From NCBI GenBank assembly GCA_913009765.1, contig CAJVYT010000272.1, forward strand, positions 1-6,160: a DNA stretch of 6,160 nucleotides, given 5' to 3'. The position numbers were made by a program, and so were the translations under genes. Positions 1 to 6,146 of the stretch are shown in pieces. The notes beneath the pieces were generated by a model. That model had not been told where the DNA came from. It saw only the letters and a program-made list of their open reading frames with translations, and ran no database searches. The DNA comes from an uncultured candidate division Zixibacteria bacterium. Its GTDB lineage: Bacteria; Zixibacteria; MSB-5A5; GN15; FEB-12. Position 1 is the first letter of the stretch. Each line of letters opens with the position of its first letter.

Positions 1-82
1 GTGTGTGTTGGAACATAGACTGAAGAGTAGGGGGGGGGGGGGTGATGGGGGGGGGGGGGGGGGGATTTTGTTTTTTTTTTTT
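1..82. other. Technical junk: unidentified 29 nt, poly-G and poly-T
   Basis: Nothing here looks genomic. Positions 1-29 match nothing I recognise. Two G runs follow (30-42 and 47-64, separated by TGAT), then a T run broken by one G (66-82) that abuts the outer end of the sequencing adapter. The T run mirrors the A run beyond the adapter at the other end of the contig, as expected when reads run past the end of a library molecule. The G runs resemble no-signal cycles of two-colour sequencing. The ATG at 42 and its frame through this stretch are artefactual. Confidence 0.9.
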
Positions 83-148
83 CAAGCAGAAGACGGCATA
101 CGAGATATATCAGTGTGACCGGAGTTCAGACGTGTGCTCTTCCGATCT
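83..148 (-). other. Untrimmed Illumina P7/index adapter (left end)
   Basis: Positions 83-106 are the P7 flow-cell sequence, 107-114 an 8-nt index region (ATATCAGT), and 115-148 the TruSeq index-read primer site ending in GCTCTTCCGATCT. The block is the reverse complement of 6081-6146 except for one base: C at 120 where the right-hand copy (A at 6109) predicts T. The index complement, ACTGATAT, matches TruSeq index 25 as I remember it. Genomic sequence begins right after, at 149. Translated, this block gives the adapter peptide KQKTAYEI, which should not be annotated as protein. Confidence 0.98.
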
Positions 149-149
149 A

Positions 150-335
150 AAAATCATTGAAACCTGTTATGAATACGTAAGAAATAATATAGAGTTTGCA
201 AAAGAGGATAGGATTTTCAGTGAAGACATAGAAAAAGCTAAAGACATAATAACAAGCAACAGACTTGTCGAAATAACGGATGCAATGTTTGAAACAGTTG
301 ATGATAAATTAAAGTCAAAATTCAGTATCTATTGA
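150..335 (+). CDS. hutH: Histidine ammonia-lyase, C-terminal fragment (5' end missing)
   Basis: This is the last 61 codons of a gene cut by the contig end; the stop is TGA at 333-335. Histidine ammonia-lyase is a cytoplasmic enzyme that removes ammonia from L-histidine to give urocanate, the first step of histidine breakdown. The fragment has the C-terminal tail pattern of the aromatic amino acid lyase family: a YEYVR helix, then KEDRIFSEDIEKAKDII, matching the family's DR...DI...A arrangement in its final helices. The MIO-forming Ala-Ser-Gly site lies far upstream and is not in the window. Identification rests on this short tail plus position directly before hutG, hutU and hutI. The family is fairly secure; histidine as substrate is inferred from context. 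The frame continues upstream into adapter sequence and that part must be discarded. Confidence 0.8.
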   Translation, partial: KIIETCYEYVRNNIEFAKEDRIFSEDIEKAKDIITSNRLVEITDAMFETVDDKLKSKFSIY

Positions 336-345
336 GGATTTAAAA

Positions 346-1326
346 ATGAATGAAAGATATACCGGCGGCAATTTTAACTGGATTGGAAGAGTTGACGGCA
401 TTAGGAAAGAGCAGCTCAGATGGCATCAGGTTATAAGAAATATCGATTTAGATAAAGATAAAATCAGCGCCAAAGGCTTTTGCATTATTGGTTTTGAAAG
501 TGATATCGGCATAGAAAAAAATAAAGGCAGAATCGGGGCAAAAGAAGCTCCCGATACAATAAGGAGGCATCTTTCTTCGTTGCCATGGTATTTTGATAAT
601 ATTAATTTATACGATGCAGGCAATGTTGTCTGCAAAGACAGCCTTGAGAATGCTCAGGAATTGCTGAGCAATAAAGTAAAAGATATCTTTGACGCAGGCT
701 TGCTGCCGATAATCATAGGAGGAGGTCATGAAACCGCATTCGGCTCTGTAATCGGTTTTTACAAACACTTTAAAGATATGCCTTCCATAATTAACTTTGA
801 TGCTCATTTTGATATGAGAGATTATAAAGATGGCGCAACAAGCGGAACATCGTTTAAACAGATAGGAGATATCTGCAGAGAGGTTAATAAAAATTTCAGA
901 TATTGCTGCATAGGCATTCAGAAATCGTCAAATACGCAAGAACTTTTTAACCGCGCAGCGAATTACGGTGCAAAATGGATAGATACGGAGATGATAAGAT
1001 TTAACGAAAAAGCCGCGTTGAAAAAATTGGATGCATTTTTGAACGCCTCAGATAATATACATCTAACCATCTGTATGGATGTGTTTGCTCAAAATGCGGT
1101 ATTCGGCGTCAGCGCTCCTCAACCGTTTGGACTGACAACAAACGAATTTTTAAAATTCTTTTACTTTGTTCTAAAAAGCGGAAAAGTTAAAAGTTTCGAT
1201 ATAGCCGAAGTCTCACCGCCGCTGGATGTTGGAGATGCAGCATCCATTCTAACCGCTCATATAATTTTTAGATTGACGGATAAAACAGCTCAAGGGTTAG
1301 TTAGTTTAATAAAACCGGAAAAGTGA
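346..1326 (+). CDS. hutG: Formimidoylglutamase, arginase/ureohydrolase family
   Basis: Cytoplasmic Mn-dependent hydrolase (EC 3.5.3.8) that converts N-formimidoyl-L-glutamate to glutamate and formamide, the last step of this histidine route. At 326 aa it is a normal length for the family. Arginase-fold landmarks in order: G125-GGHETAFG with H128; the FDAHFD metal motif with D152, H154 and D156; SGTSFKQI (166-173), typical of formimidoylglutamases; the second metal strand around D245; GVSAPQPFG (254-262), which replaces the agmatinase/arginase GTGTP-type loop; and E288 in the C-terminal AEVSPPLD. The first Asp of the usual SxDxD metal motif reads C243 here (TICMD). The ATG at 346 lies 7 nt after GAGGA (334-338), which overlaps the hutH stop codon, so the two genes are probably translationally coupled. 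Agmatinase or arginase is less likely given the SGT and GVSAP motifs and the hut neighbours. Confidence 0.9.
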   Translation: MNERYTGGNFNWIGRVDGIRKEQLRWHQVIRNIDLDKDKISAKGFCIIGFESDIGIEKNKGRIGAKEAPDTIRRHLSSLPWYFDNINLYDAGNVVCKDSLENAQELLSNKVKDIFDAGLLPIIIGGGHETAFGSVIGFYKHFKDMPSIINFDAHFDMRDYKDGATSGTSFKQIGDICREVNKNFRYCCIGIQKSSNTQELFNRAANYGAKWIDTEMIRFNEKAALKKLDAFLNASDNIHLTICMDVFAQNAVFGVSAPQPFGLTTNEFLKFFYFVLKSGKVKSFDIAEVSPPLDVGDAASILTAHIIFRLTDKTAQGLVSLIKPEK

Positions 1327-1332
1327 GGAGGT
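1325..1332 (+). promoter_or_regulatory. Strong ribosome binding site of the binding-protein gene
   Basis: GAGGAGGT is a near-perfect Shine-Dalgarno sequence overlapping the hutG stop (TGA 1324-1326), 4 nt before the ATG at 1337. It decides between that ATG and the nearer ATG at 1333, which reads only four codons to a stop. It is the strongest such site in the window, in keeping with the high expression usual for binding proteins, even though the gene behind it is now broken. Confidence 0.8.
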
Positions 1333-1336
1333 ATGC

Positions 1337-1766
1337 ATGAGATTTAAAAGTTTGGTGATAGGTATTATTCTTTTGATTACTTCTGCCAGCATTGCATTTG
1401 CAGGCGGAGTTGTCAAAATCGGATTTTTTGCACCGCTGACAGGCTTTGCTGCGGCCGATGGAACAAGTGCAAAACATGGTGCTATGCTTGCCGTAGAAAA
1501 GATTAACGCAAATGGTGGGTGCATCAAGTTTTGACGCAGTTTATGTTTTGGCCGAAGCAATAAAGGAAGCGAAAAGTATCAAAGCTTCAAAAATCAGATA
1601 TGCTTTGGCTCATATCAGAAACTTTAACGGCGTAACCGGTCATATAAAAGGATTCACAAAAGGCGGAGAGGTTGTAAAACCGGTTCAAATTCAGAAGGTC
1701 GTAAACGGGCAATTTACCTATTTCGGTGTTGTCGATAATCCAAACATAATAACACCGAGAGATTAA
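1337..1766 (+). pseudogene. Liv-type ABC substrate-binding protein, internally deleted and frameshifted
   Basis: Remnant of a periplasmic amino-acid-binding protein of the LivJ/LivK (HAAT) family. The first frame (1337-1534, 65 codons) starts with a Sec signal peptide: MRFK, a hydrophobic core, and a probable cleavage site after SIAFA, with no lipobox Cys. The mature start VVKIGFFAPLTGFAAADGTSAKHG...VEKINANGG is the classic N-terminal lobe. Right after NGG the frame is nonsense and stops (TGA 1532-1534). From about 1515 a different frame carries the family's C-terminal part to TAA at 1764-1766: SSFDAVYVLAEAIKEAK, then an FNGVTGHIKGF-like segment and QIQKVVNGQF. Intact relatives are about 370-390 aa, so roughly 230 residues are missing at a junction near 1511-1521. 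Neither piece could bind ligand alone. The partner permeases are encoded at 5062-6080. Ligand is presumably histidine or a pathway intermediate, from context only. Assembly collapse is a real alternative to true gene decay. Confidence 0.85.
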
Positions 1767-1773
1767 AATTTAC

Positions 1774-1792
1774 GGGGAGGCACGCCCTCCCC
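1774..1792 (+). promoter_or_regulatory. GC-rich intercistronic hairpin after the binding-protein gene
   Basis: GGGGAGG (1774-1780) pairs perfectly with CCTCCCC (1786-1792): a 7-bp stem, six of the pairs G-C, with a 5-nt loop. It lies 8 nt after the binding-protein stop and 26 nt before hutU, in otherwise AT-rich DNA. No U tract follows: the C run continues to 1796, then TATTTATTTC. It is therefore a poor intrinsic terminator and more likely a partial terminator or a 3'-end stabiliser of the upstream message. Such hairpins are common behind binding-protein genes inside transport operons, where the binding protein is needed in excess. Confidence 0.5.
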
Positions 1793-1818
1793 CCCCTATT
1801 TATTTCAGGAGACAGCAG

Positions 1819-3828
1819 ATGAATAAAATTAGAAAGGTCGGTTTGCCTGACGAACTGCCCGAATATCCAAAATTCGTTGAGGGGATAAGAAGGGCTCCGG
1901 CAAGATATTTTAACCTAAATGAATATCAAACAAAATTGGCACTAAAAAATGCTTTAAGATATATACCGAAGCATCTGCATAAAAAAATTGCGCCTGAGTT
2001 TATGGATGAGCTTATCACGAGAGGAAGAATTTATGGGTACAGGTATCGCCCGAATGGTAAGATTTGGGGAAAACCCATTAATGAGTATGAAGGCAATACG
2101 CTGGAAGGCAAAGCTTTTCAGGTCATGATAGAGAATAATTTGGACTTTGATGTCGCTTTGTATCCTTACGAACTTGTAACTTACGGCGAAACAGGACAGG
2201 TTTTTCAAAACTGGATGCAATACAGACTGGTGAAAAAATATCTTGAGATCATGAATGATGAACAGACGCTTGTTGTAGCTTCCGGACACCCTCTTGGACT
2301 ATTTCCTTCTCACAAAGAAGCTCCAAGGATTATCAATACAAATTCAATGATGATTGGAATATTTGATAATCCGGATGACTGGCATATTGCAGCTCAATTG
2401 GGTGTTGCAAATTATGGCCAGATGACAGCAGGAGGCTGGATGTATATAGGTCCGCAGGGTATTGTTCATGGAACATATATAACAATCCTGAATGCTGCAA
2501 AAATGTTTTTGAATGTTCCGTGGGACAGCAATTTAGCCGGACATCTATTTATAAGCTCGGGGCTCGGCGGAATGAGCGGTGCACAGGCAAAGGCTGTTGA
2601 GATAGCAGGAGGAGTCGGCATAATAGCAGAGGTTGATAAATCAAGGATAGACACGCGCCATAATCAAGGCTGGGTAAGCAAAGTAACCGACAAACTTGAT
2701 GAAGCGTTTGATATAGCTAATAAGTATCTAAATAAAAAAGAGCCTGTTTCCATTGCATATCATGGTAATGTTGTGGATCTGCTCGGATATATGGTCGAAA
2801 AAGATATTAGCCCTGAACTGATAAGCGATCAAACATCCTGTCACGTTCCCTATGATGGCGGTTACATACCTCAAGGGCTAAGCCTCGAAGAAGCCGGAAG
2901 AATGATAAAAGAAAATCGCAATTTGTTTGCGGAATATGTAAATAAGTCCTTAAGAAAACATTTCGAACTGATAAAAATACTTCATGCGCGCGGCGGATAT
3001 TTTTGGGACTACGGCAACAGCTTTCTGAAAGCCGTGTTTGATGCCGGCGTCAAAGAAGTTGCAAAAAATGGAGCAACAACTGATGAGGGTTTTGTGTTTC
3101 CGTCTTATGTTGAGGATATAATGGGACCGCTTTATTTTGATTACGGTTACGGACCGTTCAGGTGGATATGCCTGTCTCACAAGCATGAAGATTTGACAAA
3201 GACAGATATGGCGGCGGCTGAAACTATAGATCCGAACAGAAGAATGCAGGATAGAGATAATTATAATTGGATAAAAAATGCGGAAAAAAACAGACTTGTT
3301 GTCGGAACGGAAGCAAGAATATTGTATGCAGATGCACCGACGCGCATAAAAATAGCCTTAAGATTTAACAAAATGGTGAGAAAAAATGAGATAGGTCCGA
3401 TTATGCTCGGACGCGACCATCACGATACGGGCGGAACGGATTCTCCCTTTAGGGAAACTTCAAACATAAAAGACGGAAGCAATATAATGGCTGATATGGC
3501 TGTTCATTGTTTTGCGGGTAATGCCGCAAGAGGAATGAGCATGGTTGTATTATCAAACGGAGGCGGCGTCGGTATAGGTAAAGCCAAAAACGGAGGTTTC
3601 GGTCTTGTTTTGGACGGCTCTAAACGTGTGGACGAAATAATAAAAAAGGCTCTTGACTGGGATGTTATGGTAGGTGTCTCAAGAAGATCATGGGCAAGAA
3701 ACGAACATGCTATTGAGGTTGCAAATCAATGGAATGAAGAAAAAGACGGAATAATTACAATGCCTCAGGTTGCAGATGATGGGCTTATTGAAAATGTTGT
3801 AAAGGATAAATTAAGAAAGAGAAAATGA
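1819..3828 (+). CDS. hutU: Urocanate hydratase (urocanase), long form
   Basis: Cytoplasmic NAD+-dependent enzyme (EC 4.2.1.49) that hydrates urocanate to 4-imidazolone-5-propionate, using tightly bound NAD+ as an electrophile. At 669 aa it is the long type seen in animals and some bacteria, not the roughly 555-aa enzyme of Pseudomonas and Bacillus. Motifs in order: SGHPLGLFPSH (155-165), GQMTAGGWMYIGPQGIVHGT (200-219), the Rossmann NAD-binding loop SSGLGGMSGAQAKA (246-259), SDQTSCH (336-342), YGPFRW (444-449), GRDHHDTGGTDSPFRET (531-547) and the C-terminal GGGVGIGKAKNGGFGLVLDG (581-600). The position matching the reactive Cys410 of the P. putida enzyme (FCRGIGPFRW) appears to be Asp441 here. 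The frame is intact. The ATG at 1819 follows AGGAG (1807-1811) with 7-nt spacing. The stop overlaps the hutI start. Confidence 0.95.
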   Translation: MNKIRKVGLPDELPEYPKFVEGIRRAPARYFNLNEYQTKLALKNALRYIPKHLHKKIAPEFMDELITRGRIYGYRYRPNGKIWGKPINEYEGNTLEGKAFQVMIENNLDFDVALYPYELVTYGETGQVFQNWMQYRLVKKYLEIMNDEQTLVVASGHPLGLFPSHKEAPRIINTNSMMIGIFDNPDDWHIAAQLGVANYGQMTAGGWMYIGPQGIVHGTYITILNAAKMFLNVPWDSNLAGHLFISSGLGGMSGAQAKAVEIAGGVGIIAEVDKSRIDTRHNQGWVSKVTDKLDEAFDIANKYLNKKEPVSIAYHGNVVDLLGYMVEKDISPELISDQTSCHVPYDGGYIPQGLSLEEAGRMIKENRNLFAEYVNKSLRKHFELIKILHARGGYFWDYGNSFLKAVFDAGVKEVAKNGATTDEGFVFPSYVEDIMGPLYFDYGYGPFRWICLSHKHEDLTKTDMAAAETIDPNRRMQDRDNYNWIKNAEKNRLVVGTEARILYADAPTRIKIALRFNKMVRKNEIGPIMLGRDHHDTGGTDSPFRETSNIKDGSNIMADMAVHCFAGNAARGMSMVVLSNGGGVGIGKAKNGGFGLVLDGSKRVDEIIKKALDWDVMVGVSRRSWARNEHAIEVANQWNEEKDGIITMPQVADDGLIENVVKDKLRKRK

Positions 3829-5084
3829 TAGATTTACTTATTATAAGAGCAAATTTGTTTAGGATCAGCGACAACTTGTCGAAATCCAAAACAAAAGAGA
3901 ATATGAAAGAACTTTGTAAAATAGAGGATGGGGCGTTTGCGGTAAGAAACGGAATGATAACGGATATAGGAAAAACCGACGAGATATTAAAAAAATACGG
4001 ACATGAATCAAAAGAAATTGTTGATGCGGCAAACAAGGCTGTTCTTCCCGGTTTTGTTGATCCTCATACACATGCGGTCTTTATGGGTTCGAGGGAAAAT
4101 GAGTTTAAAATGCGCCTTGAAGGAAAAAGCTATATGGATATACTGCAGGCCGGCGGAGGTATATTAAATAGCGTCAAGAAGGTGAAAGAATCAAGCGTAC
4201 ATGATCTTGCCAATGAATTATCAAAAAGAGTAGAGCTGTTTTTTAATTGGGGAACAACAACATTCGAGGCAAAAAGCGGCTACGGATTGGATTTTGAGAA
4301 TGAAATAAAGATGCTCGAAGCCATTAAGAACGTTAACGAAACGACTAAAGCTCAAATTATACCCACATTTATGGGTGCTCATGCTGTGCCTGCTGAATAT
4401 AAAAACAACAAAAAGGCTTATATAGACATCATCATAAATGAGATGATACCGTATGTTGCAGAAGAGAAACTCGCAGAATTTATAGATGTATTTTGCGAAA
4501 ATGGTGTCTATACGACTGATGAAACAAAAAAAATATTGGAAGCCGGAATAAAGTACGGCCTGAAAGCCAAAATTCACTCTGACGAAATAAAATCTATAGG
4601 CTGTACAGAACTGTCGAAAGAATTAGCCATATTCTCCTGTGACCATCTGCTGAAAATAACAGACGCAGGATTGGAATCCATGAAAAGCGGCGGTGCAATA
4701 GCAACACTGCTTCCCGGTACGGCATTTAGTTTAAAAGAAAATTATGCACCGGCAAGAAAGATAATCGACTACGGCATACCGGTGGCAATAGCGACAGATT
4801 GCAATCCTGGAAGTTCATATACGGAATCTATGCCTGCAATTATTACGTTATCCATTATGCAAATGAATATGACGCCGGAAGAAGCATTGACAGCAGCAAC
4901 AATAAATGCAGCTTACGCCTTAGGAAAAGCAAATTCAATCGGCAGCATTGATGTTGGTAAACAGGCTGATTTTATTATTTTAAACGAAAGCAGCTACCTG
5001 TTTATTGCTTATCATTACGGCATCAATCCAATATATGCAGCATATAAAAGGGGTATGAGAGTTGTTTCTTCAACAGATAGTTAA
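3825..5084 (+). CDS. hutI: Imidazolonepropionase
   Basis: Cytoplasmic metal-dependent amidohydrolase (EC 3.5.2.7) that opens the ring of 4-imidazolone-5-propionate to give N-formimidoyl-L-glutamate, the HutG substrate. At 419 aa it is full length. The (beta/alpha)8 metal-site residues are present: H81 and H83 (DPHTH), H251 (IHSDE) and D325 (ATDCNPGS). Family motifs TFEAKSGYGL (146-155), TFMGAHAVP (181-189), CDHL (272-275) and ATLLPGTAFSL (293-303) support imidazolonepropionase over other amidohydrolases. The ATG overlaps the hutU stop as ATGA, so translation is probably coupled; only a weak purine-rich stretch (AAGAAAGAG) precedes it. The N-terminus MIDLLIIRANLF is the usual first strand of the family, supporting this start. 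The 3' end overlaps the permease gene by 23 nt. Confidence 0.95.
   Translation: MIDLLIIRANLFRISDNLSKSKTKENMKELCKIEDGAFAVRNGMITDIGKTDEILKKYGHESKEIVDAANKAVLPGFVDPHTHAVFMGSRENEFKMRLEGKSYMDILQAGGGILNSVKKVKESSVHDLANELSKRVELFFNWGTTTFEAKSGYGLDFENEIKMLEAIKNVNETTKAQIIPTFMGAHAVPAEYKNNKKAYIDIIINEMIPYVAEEKLAEFIDVFCENGVYTTDETKKILEAGIKYGLKAKIHSDEIKSIGCTELSKELAIFSCDHLLKITDAGLESMKSGGAIATLLPGTAFSLKENYAPARKIIDYGIPVAIATDCNPGSSYTESMPAIITLSIMQMNMTPEEALTAATINAAYALGKANSIGSIDVGKQADFIILNESSYLFIAYHYGINPIYAAYKRGMRVVSSTDS
5049..5053 (+). promoter_or_regulatory. Ribosome binding site that fixes the TTG start of livH
   Basis: AGGGG lies inside the 3' end of hutI, 8 nt before TTG at 5062. The permease frame has a stop (TGA) at 5056-5058 and no ATG before about codon 21, which is well inside the first membrane segment. 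The TTG restores the normal LivH N-terminus FLQQIVNGLTTGGIYAL, so it is the most likely start. Confidence 0.65.
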
Positions 5085-5934
5085 CGGTCTTACCACAGGC
5101 GGCATATATGCTCTCATAGCCATGGGACTTGCCATGATTTATGGTATTCTGCGTATAATTCATGTTGCCCATGCGGGTGTGTATGTCGTCGGTGCTTATG
5201 CCGGTTTATATACATATCTTGTGACGGATAGTTTTGTTTTAGCTATTTTTGCTTCTATGGCTGCAGGCGCCGTTATAGGAGTCATTATTCAGAAATATGT
5301 TTATTTTCCTTTAATTAAACATTCACCTATTATCTCTTTAATTGCAAGCATCGGACTGTTTATCAGCATTGAAGAGTCTATGAGATTAATATTCGGACCT
5401 TATATCAAATCATTTCCGGGCAATCTTTTCGGCGGTGAATATCACATAGGAAATGTAGTAATAGGTCAATCTCAGCTTATGGTTCTCGCTTCCTCAATAA
5501 TTGCCATTACGTTGATTTGGTACGTCACGGAAAAAACACGTTTCGGGCTTGCTCTGAAAGCTGTCTCCCAGGATATAGACATAGCAGAAACAGTCGGCAT
5601 AAACTCAAAAAAAGTAATATTTATAGCCTTTGCGTTCGGTTCGGCACTGGCAGGATTAGCCGGATTGCTTGTCGGGACTTATTTTAATTCTGTTTTTTCC
5701 TCTATGGGTGATGTGCCGGCCTACAAATCTCTTGCCATAATAGTTGTAGGTGGAATGGGCAATATCTGGGGTGCTTTCTGGGCATCTTTAATGGTTGGTT
5801 TAATAGAAACATTATCAATAGGGGTTTTTAATATACCGCTGCCGAGGAACTCTCTGGCTTTTATATTTATGATCCTTATTTTACTGTTCAAACCTGAAGG
5901 TATCATGGGATTGTTTGAGGGCTCTAAAAAATGA
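5062..5934 (+). CDS. livH: Branched-chain-amino-acid-type ABC permease, LivH family
   Basis: Inner-membrane subunit of a HAAT-family amino acid importer; it pairs with LivM to form the channel, with LivG/LivF ATPases expected downstream beyond the contig end. At 290 aa it has normal length. The N-terminus QQIVNGLTTGGIYALIAMGLAMIYG and the following LRIIHVAHAGVYVVGAY correspond to the conserved LivH start and the LRxINFAHG-type motif. About eight hydrophobic segments follow, at roughly residues 10-30, 36-52, 58-76, 88-106, 136-155, 185-207, 222-250 and 262-277. The cytoplasmic loop ALKAVSQDIDIAETVGIN (164-181) is the EAA-like loop that contacts the ATPases. The start is TTG, overlapping hutI by 23 nt; the stop overlaps the livM ATG. 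Substrate cannot be read from a permease; its place in a hut operon suggests histidine or a related compound rather than Leu/Ile/Val. The symbol denotes family only. Confidence 0.92.
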   Translation: MFLQQIVNGLTTGGIYALIAMGLAMIYGILRIIHVAHAGVYVVGAYAGLYTYLVTDSFVLAIFASMAAGAVIGVIIQKYVYFPLIKHSPIISLIASIGLFISIEESMRLIFGPYIKSFPGNLFGGEYHIGNVVIGQSQLMVLASSIIAITLIWYVTEKTRFGLALKAVSQDIDIAETVGINSKKVIFIAFAFGSALAGLAGLLVGTYFNSVFSSMGDVPAYKSLAIIVVGGMGNIWGAFWASLMVGLIETLSIGVFNIPLPRNSLAFIFMILILLFKPEGIMGLFEGSKK

Positions 5935-6080
5935 GTGCTTACTTCATTACACTTTTAATAACCATAGGCATCTACATAATTTTAGCTTTGAGTTTAAATA
6001 TAATTGTCGGATACGCCGGTCAGATATCACTTGGGCACGCCGCATTTTGGGCAATAGGGGCTTATTCTTTTGCCATGCTT
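5931..6080 (+). CDS. livM: LivM-family ABC permease, N-terminal fragment (cut by contig end)
   Basis: First 50 codons of the second membrane subunit of the same importer. It begins with a hydrophobic helix (ITLLITIGIYIILALSLNIIVG) and reaches the diagnostic LivM motif GYAGQISLGHAAFWAIGAY (27-45). The ATG overlaps the livH stop as ATGA, and GAGGG (5917-5921) sits 9 nt upstream. Intact LivM proteins are usually about 300 aa or more, so most of the gene is missing. The apparent continuation RSEEHTSELQSH after codon 50 is translated sequencing adapter, not protein. Confidence 0.9.
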
Positions 6081-6146
6081 AGATCGGAAGAGCACACGTC
6101 TGAACTCCAGTCACACTGATATATCTCGTATGCCGTCTTCTGCTTG
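6081..6146 (+). other. Untrimmed Illumina index/P7 adapter (right end)
   Basis: AGATCGGAAGAGCACACGTC opens the TruSeq index-read adapter (6081-6114). An 8-nt index ACTGATAT (6115-6122) follows, then the P7 complement ending in CTTCTGCTTG (6123-6146). It is the inverse of 83-148 with the same index, so both contig ends stop where reads ran through short inserts into adapter. The real DNA ends at 6080, within livM. Confidence 0.98.

Noticed and set aside
42..149. N-terminal part of the reading frame that runs into hutH (Gly- and Phe-rich start)
   Set aside because: It is translated poly-G, poly-T and adapter; only codons from 150 on are genomic.
346..1326. Agmatinase or arginase instead of formimidoylglutamase
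   Set aside because: The GGGHE, SGTSF and GVSAP motifs and the position among hutH, hutU and hutI fit formimidoylglutamase better.
1512..1766. Independent small protein of 84 aa starting at ATG 1512
   Set aside because: Its sequence is the C-terminal piece of a Liv-type binding protein, the ATG lies at the deletion junction, and no ribosome binding site or signal peptide precedes it.
1774..1800. Classical rho-independent terminator ending the operon
   Set aside because: The stem is good but no U tract follows, and hutU starts 26 nt later with its own ribosome site and no visible promoter, so full termination is unlikely.
4221..4577. 118-codon minus-strand open frame inside hutI
   Set aside because: It is antisense to a strongly conserved enzyme, resembles no family, and is explained by the codon bias of the plus-strand gene. 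The same holds for the other minus-strand frames, for example 1954-2289 and 2950-3186 in hutU.
6081..6119. C-terminal end RSEEHTSELQSH of the LivM frame
   Set aside because: This is the well-known translation of Illumina adapter, so the gene is truncated at 6080 rather than being a short protein.
83..6146. Near-perfect 66-bp terminal inverted repeats flanking an operon, resembling a transposon or linear element
   Set aside because: The repeats are the Illumina TruSeq index/P7 adapter in both orientations, with poly-T and poly-A outside; there is no transposase or other mobility gene.
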